Origin: CAYGUK01 sp964352985
GTDB lineage: Bacteria > Pseudomonadota > Gammaproteobacteria > JAHCLG01
Assembly (NCBI GenBank): GCA_964352985.1
Contig: CAYGUK010000018.1
Location: forward strand, 1-48,883
DNA length: 48,883 bases
Direction: 5' to 3'
Below the pieces are notes generated by a model. It was not told the DNA's origin, ran no database searches, and saw only the letters and a program-made list of their open reading frames with translations. Shown one piece after another: positions 44,372 to 48,883 of the stretch (its first letter is position 1; the number at the start of each line of letters is the position of its first letter). Both the position numbers and the translations under genes were made by a program.

Positions 44372-45766
44372 ATGAAATTAGCTTGGAAATTCATTATTGT
44401 AATAGTTATCATAATGAGTGCTCAATACACTATGGCGAGTGATTTACTTTCTCTTTATAAAAAAGCATTAACAAATAATCATGAATTTCATGCTAAAGTT
44501 TATCAGGAAAACATCGCTCGTGATGAAAAAGATTTAGCTTTGTCCTATCTTATTCCTCATTTTCAAGTATCCGCGGCATTTGGGCGAAATCGAAATAACG
44601 TTACGCTCAAACAACAATTTATCTATATTCCATTATTACCAACTCAATTTGATTCCAAAAGTTCTGTCTACGATGTGAATTTGGGTATGATAGCTATTAT
44701 CTTTGACTTATATGGGTTAGACAAATATATCGCAGCTAAAGTTTTGGTGAAGGCGGAACATTATAAAATAGAAGCTGAAAGACAAACATTATTTTATAAT
44801 TTACTCAATAATTATCTGGCAATATTAAAATCTAAAAATCAGTTAAAATATAATAGTTCAGAGTTAAAGTTTTATAGAAGACAGAGAAAACAAATTCAAG
44901 ACAATCTGATTCAGAAAAATAGTACGCCATTACAACTTAATGAAGTGCAATCAATGTTATTGCTTACTGTGACACAACGCTATAATTTAAAAAATGAAGC
45001 GCGGGAATCGATATTAGATATATTTACTAAATCAGGTAATCATATCGATTATATAGAGGATTTTCGTCATATACCTGTTCATGAACCTAATCCAGATCAT
45101 GTTTATGATTGGATCAAGCGTGTTCAAAAAAATAATCCATTGTTACTTTCTGCCCGGACTAAATTAATTGCGTTGCATAAGGTATTACAAGCTTACACCG
45201 CAAAACATTTGCCGGTCGTATTTGCCTCTGCTTCTTTAAATAGAATTAAAACTGCTACACCTGTATTTCAGGTCATATCTGGTAATTCGGCAAATGTGAT
45301 GCTTGGGTTGAGATTTAGTATTTATTCAGGAGGTGAAATCTCTTCTGAAATTAATAAAGCATTACATCAATATTTACAAGCAATCGAAGAATATCAAAAT
45401 GCATTACTAAACGCCAAGCACACCACCATAGATATTTTTGGCGATATTCATACGATAATTAATAAATTAAAGGCAGATAGACAAGCTATTATAACTGCAC
45501 GTCAAACAGTTTCATCTGCTGCAAATGCCTTTAAACAAGGAACAACTGATGTTATTGATATGTTGCAAGCTGAAAAAACATTTACCCAAGCTGAAGTGAA
45601 TTACCAATTGGATTTAATTAATTATCTTTTATTAAAAGCAAAATTATTACAACTTGCTGGACAGTTAAACATTCAGGCAATTACTAAATTTAACGGATAT
45701 TTAAATAAGCGTCAAAAAATTTATTTTCATAATCTCGTTAGTCCTAATTATTTGATTAGAGCATAA
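44372..45766 (+). CDS. TolC family outer-membrane efflux protein
   Basis: A 464-residue outer-membrane channel. It begins with a signal peptide (MKLAWKFIIVIVIIMSAQYTMA), followed by the usual duplicated pattern of long helices and short strands: SLYKKALTNNHEFHAK at the start of repeat one and LLSARTKLIALHKVLQAY at the start of repeat two. The late block FKQGTTDVIDMLQAEKTFTQAEVNY is typical of TolC proteins. It follows the MFS gene by 15 bases, completing a full HlyD-MFS-TolC operon; many EmrAB systems borrow a distant TolC instead. Confidence 0.92.
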   Translation: MKLAWKFIIVIVIIMSAQYTMASDLLSLYKKALTNNHEFHAKVYQENIARDEKDLALSYLIPHFQVSAAFGRNRNNVTLKQQFIYIPLLPTQFDSKSSVYDVNLGMIAIIFDLYGLDKYIAAKVLVKAEHYKIEAERQTLFYNLLNNYLAILKSKNQLKYNSSELKFYRRQRKQIQDNLIQKNSTPLQLNEVQSMLLLTVTQRYNLKNEARESILDIFTKSGNHIDYIEDFRHIPVHEPNPDHVYDWIKRVQKNNPLLLSARTKLIALHKVLQAYTAKHLPVVFASASLNRIKTATPVFQVISGNSANVMLGLRFSIYSGGEISSEINKALHQYLQAIEEYQNALLNAKHTTIDIFGDIHTIINKLKADRQAIITARQTVSSAANAFKQGTTDVIDMLQAEKTFTQAEVNYQLDLINYLLLKAKLLQLAGQLNIQAITKFNGYLNKRQKIYFHNLVSPNYLIRA

Positions 45767-45889
45767 TTTCCAGTGATTTTTTTTATTGACTGATTGTTAT
45801 GGGACAACGATTTAATTAATAATATTTAGAATAATTTACTAGCAATTAATTGAATATGATATGTCAAGATCTATTTGTTTGGTTTGCAA

Positions 45890-46432
45890 TTAACCGCCAT
45901 CATATGTTGGATGATAAGGTAAAACTAAATGATTTAAACATTCTGCTAATAATTCATCTTCATCAGAATTAATATTTTCTGTTCTACGTTGGTGAAGCTC
46001 TATTCTAAGTTCGGCAATAGAAATAGATGGCGACTTTGCGTAATCAATATACATTTTTTTTAAAAAACATTTCATGTCGGGATCATTAGCGGCTGATGAA
46101 TAAACATTACTTTGAATGAAAAATAAAGCTAAGGAGTCTGACCATTCTTTATTTGCTTGTTGAATAGTCGAATAAAGTGTTTCAAATAATAAAGCTACGC
46201 CAGAAATTTCTGGTAAGGTTAAAAAAAAGATACCGAAACTTTCTTTTTGTTCTTGTGTCCATTGGTCTATCGATGCAGGATTACTAATGGCTGTAAAAAT
46301 AAGGTTTTTAAAGTAGTCTGTTGCTAATTGTGGTTTTATTATAGCAAAAGTTTGCCATTGTGATTCAAGGCCTTCATGAATGATGGCGTGGGCTACTGCG
46401 ATTTTTTTTTGGGCTTCTTCAAAACCTAACAT
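45890..46432 (-). CDS. Hypothetical helical protein
   Basis: A 180-residue soluble protein, mostly helical by composition, with several amphipathic stretches (EAQKKIAVAHAIIHEGLESQW, LALFFIQSNVYSS, CFLKKMYIDYAKS). No domain recognised. It has no signal peptide. It is convergent with the exporter operon and divergent from the next gene, with a 140-bp AT-rich gap that probably holds both promoters. Confidence 0.6.
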   Translation of the reverse strand: MLGFEEAQKKIAVAHAIIHEGLESQWQTFAIIKPQLATDYFKNLIFTAISNPASIDQWTQEQKESFGIFFLTLPEISGVALLFETLYSTIQQANKEWSDSLALFFIQSNVYSSAANDPDMKCFLKKMYIDYAKSPSISIAELRIELHQRRTENINSDEDELLAECLNHLVLPYHPTYDGG

Positions 46433-46572
46433 TTCACAACTCTCTTCTTATAATTAGATGGTTAATATATCAGAAATAATAATATATAATATATTATTAC
46501 GCAAGCGTGATTGTAACATGTGAAAAAGTGGGTGAAATTACGCCCCTTAGTTCATGAGAGTGAGAGGCAAAT

Positions 46573-47124
46573 ATGCCCATCAAAACCTTAACATTCAAAT
46601 CACTATCATGTATATTAATGTTTTTACTTATCATAAAGAGCAGGATGTTGAACATGAATATCATTCAATCGTATAAGTTAAGTCTAATTTTTGTCATCAT
46701 CAGTGTCTTACCTTGTTTAGGGTTTGCTAATAAATATAGTGGCAAAATAACATGTAACAATTATGTATTACCTATTAAGTCAGTTAAAATAGATTGGCGA
46801 CCAAAAAATGAAGAACTAAATTTTGATTTATATGATGCTAAACATTCTAGAGTCTCAACAATTATTCTATTTGTTAAAGATCCTAAAGAAAATATTACTA
46901 AGAAAGATATTTTTGGATTCCATTTGTTTGTAGTGTGTAAAGATGGTTTTAATATGAGTATTAATAAAAGTAACTTTGAAGCGGATAAGTTTTATAAAAA
47001 CTTAAAAACTGCAGATGCTAGTTTAAAAAGCGGTGGGCAAGTTCATCTTGATATGGATGGTGTTCAAGAATTTAGGCAATATCATTTTACTTGGAATGTG
47101 AATATTACCGGCACTGTTAAATAA
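46573..47124 (+). CDS. Hypothetical secreted protein
   Basis: The frame gives 183 residues. Two starts are credible: ATG 46573, with GAGAGG about six bases ahead, and ATG 46654 (MNIIQSYKLSLIFVIISVLPCLGFANK), with AGGA about nine bases ahead. The second gives a textbook signal peptide with cleavage after GFA and a mature protein of about 131 residues. The mature part is beta-rich (GKITCNNYVLPIKSVKIDW) with two Cys that could form a disulphide (ITCNNY and VVCKDG). No family is recognised. Confidence 0.62.
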   Translation: MPIKTLTFKSLSCILMFLLIIKSRMLNMNIIQSYKLSLIFVIISVLPCLGFANKYSGKITCNNYVLPIKSVKIDWRPKNEELNFDLYDAKHSRVSTIILFVKDPKENITKKDIFGFHLFVVCKDGFNMSINKSNFEADKFYKNLKTADASLKSGGQVHLDMDGVQEFRQYHFTWNVNITGTVK

Positions 47125-47482
47125 TGATTGGCTAGAAAAGTTTATTACGTTGGGTGAATGCTTTATTACTATATTAACTTTACTGGAACATCTAATTCGT
47201 GTGCATTCGATATTAATCCAAAAAAAACATAGTATATTCTGCTGCTAGAGCTATTCATTATCTATTTTTAAAAATGTTAATAAGGAATAGATTAAACATC
47301 ACAAATTAAAAGTTAACGCCTTAGACTAATCGAGAATATTCTACTTGAAGATGTAAAATGTAAGATCAATTACGAGACAATATTTATAAAAACCCCTAAA
47401 AAAACACCCGTATTTGTTTTCTCATAATCACTTATACTGAAAATAAGAAAAATTATAATGCTATTAAATTTTTGGAGGCATT
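47125..47482. other. 358-bp intergenic region
   Basis: No ORF with a credible start and no RNA gene are visible. The sequence is very AT-rich. The final 90 bases before the next ATG contain a TATACT that may be a -10 box, but no well-spaced -35 is evident. Confidence 0.4.
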
Positions 47483-48883
47483 ATGTTAAGCGATTTTCAA
47501 GCATTCAGATTATCATCTACAGATCGTGCTAAATCCTTCCATGATATAACTTACTTACCTCAAAAATTAAACCATAAAGCATTCCAATCAGTTTTTGATA
47601 ACAAAGATTATGTTCTAGTTCATCACTTGCCAGTAGATGAACAGCGTATTTTCGAAAATGCTAGAAAGCAATATATCGTGATAGAAAATTCAGAACAATT
47701 AAAAATATTGTTATCAATTTATAATAAGTGTGGTTTGGATATTGATCTTGATATCGAAGACTTAAAGTTTTTTACTTATCCAAAGACAAAGCTTTGTGAA
47801 AAACAAAGGGAAATGAAACAACAAGATTATAACCCTTTTTTTTATGGCCCCCGTGGTTATACTACAGACGAACTTGAATCGTATTTACAAAAACTCGATA
47901 TTCAACGTATTGAAGAAGAGATTGATGACGATTATCTTGATATTGCTTGTGGTGAATTCTCTACTTGTCGATTCATTGGTTGCAATGAAAAATTTGATAC
48001 GATGAAATTGAAAAGTCAGGTGCCTTTAAGGAAATTTACAGCAATTAAAGATTTAAAACCAGGTGATAGATTACTGTATCAGTTTGAAGAGCTCGTTCCA
48101 CCACCCCAAGAATATTATGTTGATAATGACGGCGATTTATGTGAGAGAACTGTCGGTGAGGGTTACTCGAGGAGAGCATTTGCTATCATCCATAATCCAC
48201 AATTATTTGATTGGTATTATGGAAAAAACTTAGACCAATTTGAGGGGCATTTATTTGTTATTTCGGCTGAGGAATATCAACAACTAGAATCTGAATGGGT
48301 AGTCGAAGAAGATAAAACCGAAATAAAATATTTGTCATTAATGAGTATAAAAAGAAATAAAATCATTGAGCGCCAAAGACAGCAAAACAAACAATATTTA
48401 ATGTTAATCGATGCATGGTATGGTTGCTGTCAAAAAATGTTAAAATATTATTGTGAAAAATATTTTGATAAAAAATTGGGTCAACAAAATTATACCAGTT
48501 CTAATATGACGATTCTATTAAGCCGAAACTCTGGGCGGGTTGTCCCAGAAGAATCATTAGCAAGATTTAAGTTTTATATCGATTTGTCTCAAGGATTAGA
48601 AAACAAAGAAAATCCCCAACAAACCGCCAAAGACTTTCTAAGTAAATTAACGCATGCCGTCGGTGGTGTGACAGATAAAAAGAATAATCGAGTCAATCCT
48701 GAAGATTATCGACAAGTCGTCAAACATGATAATAAATTGTTAGAATTTTTTGCAGTGATTGTTCGTTTTCTATTAGGCCATAAACAAAAGCTAGTAAAGC
48801 ACAAAACAAATCCGCATCAATTTTGGGTGAGCGCACAAAAAAATCATCAAGGCGTGATTAAAAATAGAGGTCAAAAAGGAATT
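47483..48883 (+). CDS. Hypothetical large protein (3'-partial, runs off the window)
   Basis: The frame is open from ATG 47483 to the window end (467 codons) with a strong GGAGG site seven bases before the start. The N-terminus reads MLSDFQAFRLSSTDRAKSF. There is no signal peptide. The sequence is hydrophilic and rich in Lys, Gln, Asp and Tyr. It includes a Cys-containing stretch (DIACGEFSTCRFIGCNEKF), a Lys/Gln-rich helical segment (IKRNKIIERQRQQNKQ) and a later helical region (LLEFFAVIVRFLLGHKQKLV). No family is recognised. Size and composition would suit a secreted effector of an intracellular bacterium, but that is only a guess. Confidence 0.75.
   Translation, partial: MLSDFQAFRLSSTDRAKSFHDITYLPQKLNHKAFQSVFDNKDYVLVHHLPVDEQRIFENARKQYIVIENSEQLKILLSIYNKCGLDIDLDIEDLKFFTYPKTKLCEKQREMKQQDYNPFFYGPRGYTTDELESYLQKLDIQRIEEEIDDDYLDIACGEFSTCRFIGCNEKFDTMKLKSQVPLRKFTAIKDLKPGDRLLYQFEELVPPPQEYYVDNDGDLCERTVGEGYSRRAFAIIHNPQLFDWYYGKNLDQFEGHLFVISAEEYQQLESEWVVEEDKTEIKYLSLMSIKRNKIIERQRQQNKQYLMLIDAWYGCCQKMLKYYCEKYFDKKLGQQNYTSSNMTILLSRNSGRVVPEESLARFKFYIDLSQGLENKENPQQTAKDFLSKLTHAVGGVTDKKNNRVNPEDYRQVVKHDNKLLEFFAVIVRFLLGHKQKLVKHKTNPHQFWVSAQKNHQGVIKNRGQKGI

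Noticed and set aside
1..48883. CRISPR arrays, rRNA or tRNA genes, riboswitches
   Set aside because: Gene gaps were read for regular spaced repeats, cloverleaf-like stems with conserved loop bases and known leader motifs; none was seen. A computed scan could still find a weak case.

Overview
The window comes from an AT-rich genome (roughly one third G+C by eye; I did not compute it). The gene content fits a gammaproteobacterium, perhaps a host-associated member of the Legionellales/Coxiella-like group. Pointers are a class I-type HMG-CoA reductase, PoxB, Ada-AlkA/Ogt repair genes, an EmrAB-TolC-like exporter and many unrecognised, often cysteine-rich proteins. The taxonomic guess is inference only.

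Layout. 1-1003: the 3' end of a group II intron (maturase, domains V/VI), sitting inside a repeat element that has a second, uninterrupted copy at 7982-8161. 1003-3291: tex. 4077-8169: an accessory island with two small unknown genes, a 39-residue class II lanthipeptide-like precursor (4812-4931, minus; not listed by a simple long-ORF search), its LanM synthetase (5054-7933, minus), and a 180-bp MITE-like element with 8-bp target duplications where the lanM -35 region would lie. 8361-11198: a Cys-rich unknown gene divergent from a flavin monooxygenase/TetR operon with two clear operator palindromes. 11292-15022: HMG-CoA reductase, a DUF3419/BtaA-like protein and a dolichol/phytol-kinase-like membrane protein. 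15184-16326: an unknown gene and a Dph6-like PP-loop protein, followed by a second MITE with 18-bp perfect inverted repeats. 16480-21709 (minus): an overlapping operon of OleC-like AMP ligase, UbiA-like prenyltransferase and rifampicin-phosphotransferase-like dikinase. This operon converges on the HMG-CoA reductase operon, and the two may together make an unusual lipid or prenyl compound.

21804-29788: a GNAT/azlDC operon, two convergent unknown genes, the ogt/ada-alkA alkylation repair pair, a CheD-like putative glutamine deamidase with an intact Thr/Cys/His spacing and no chemotaxis genes beside it, and a Cys-rich protein. 29920-31260: an IS630-type insertion sequence with a TA target duplication. 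It splits a 60-codon gene whose frame can be rebuilt exactly, and its own transposase carries an internal amber codon. 31521-38576: a periplasmic cupin, a small membrane protein, poxB, a QEGLA-motif metallopeptidase, an AEC transporter and a stand-alone FMN glutamate-synthase-like protein. 38844-41516: a large envelope protein split by a single in-frame TAA. 41802-45766: an HlyD/MFS/TolC tripartite exporter operon. 45890-48883: three unknown genes, the last running off the window end.

I saw no rRNA, tRNA or CRISPR array. All family calls are made by eye from motifs; no database search was run.
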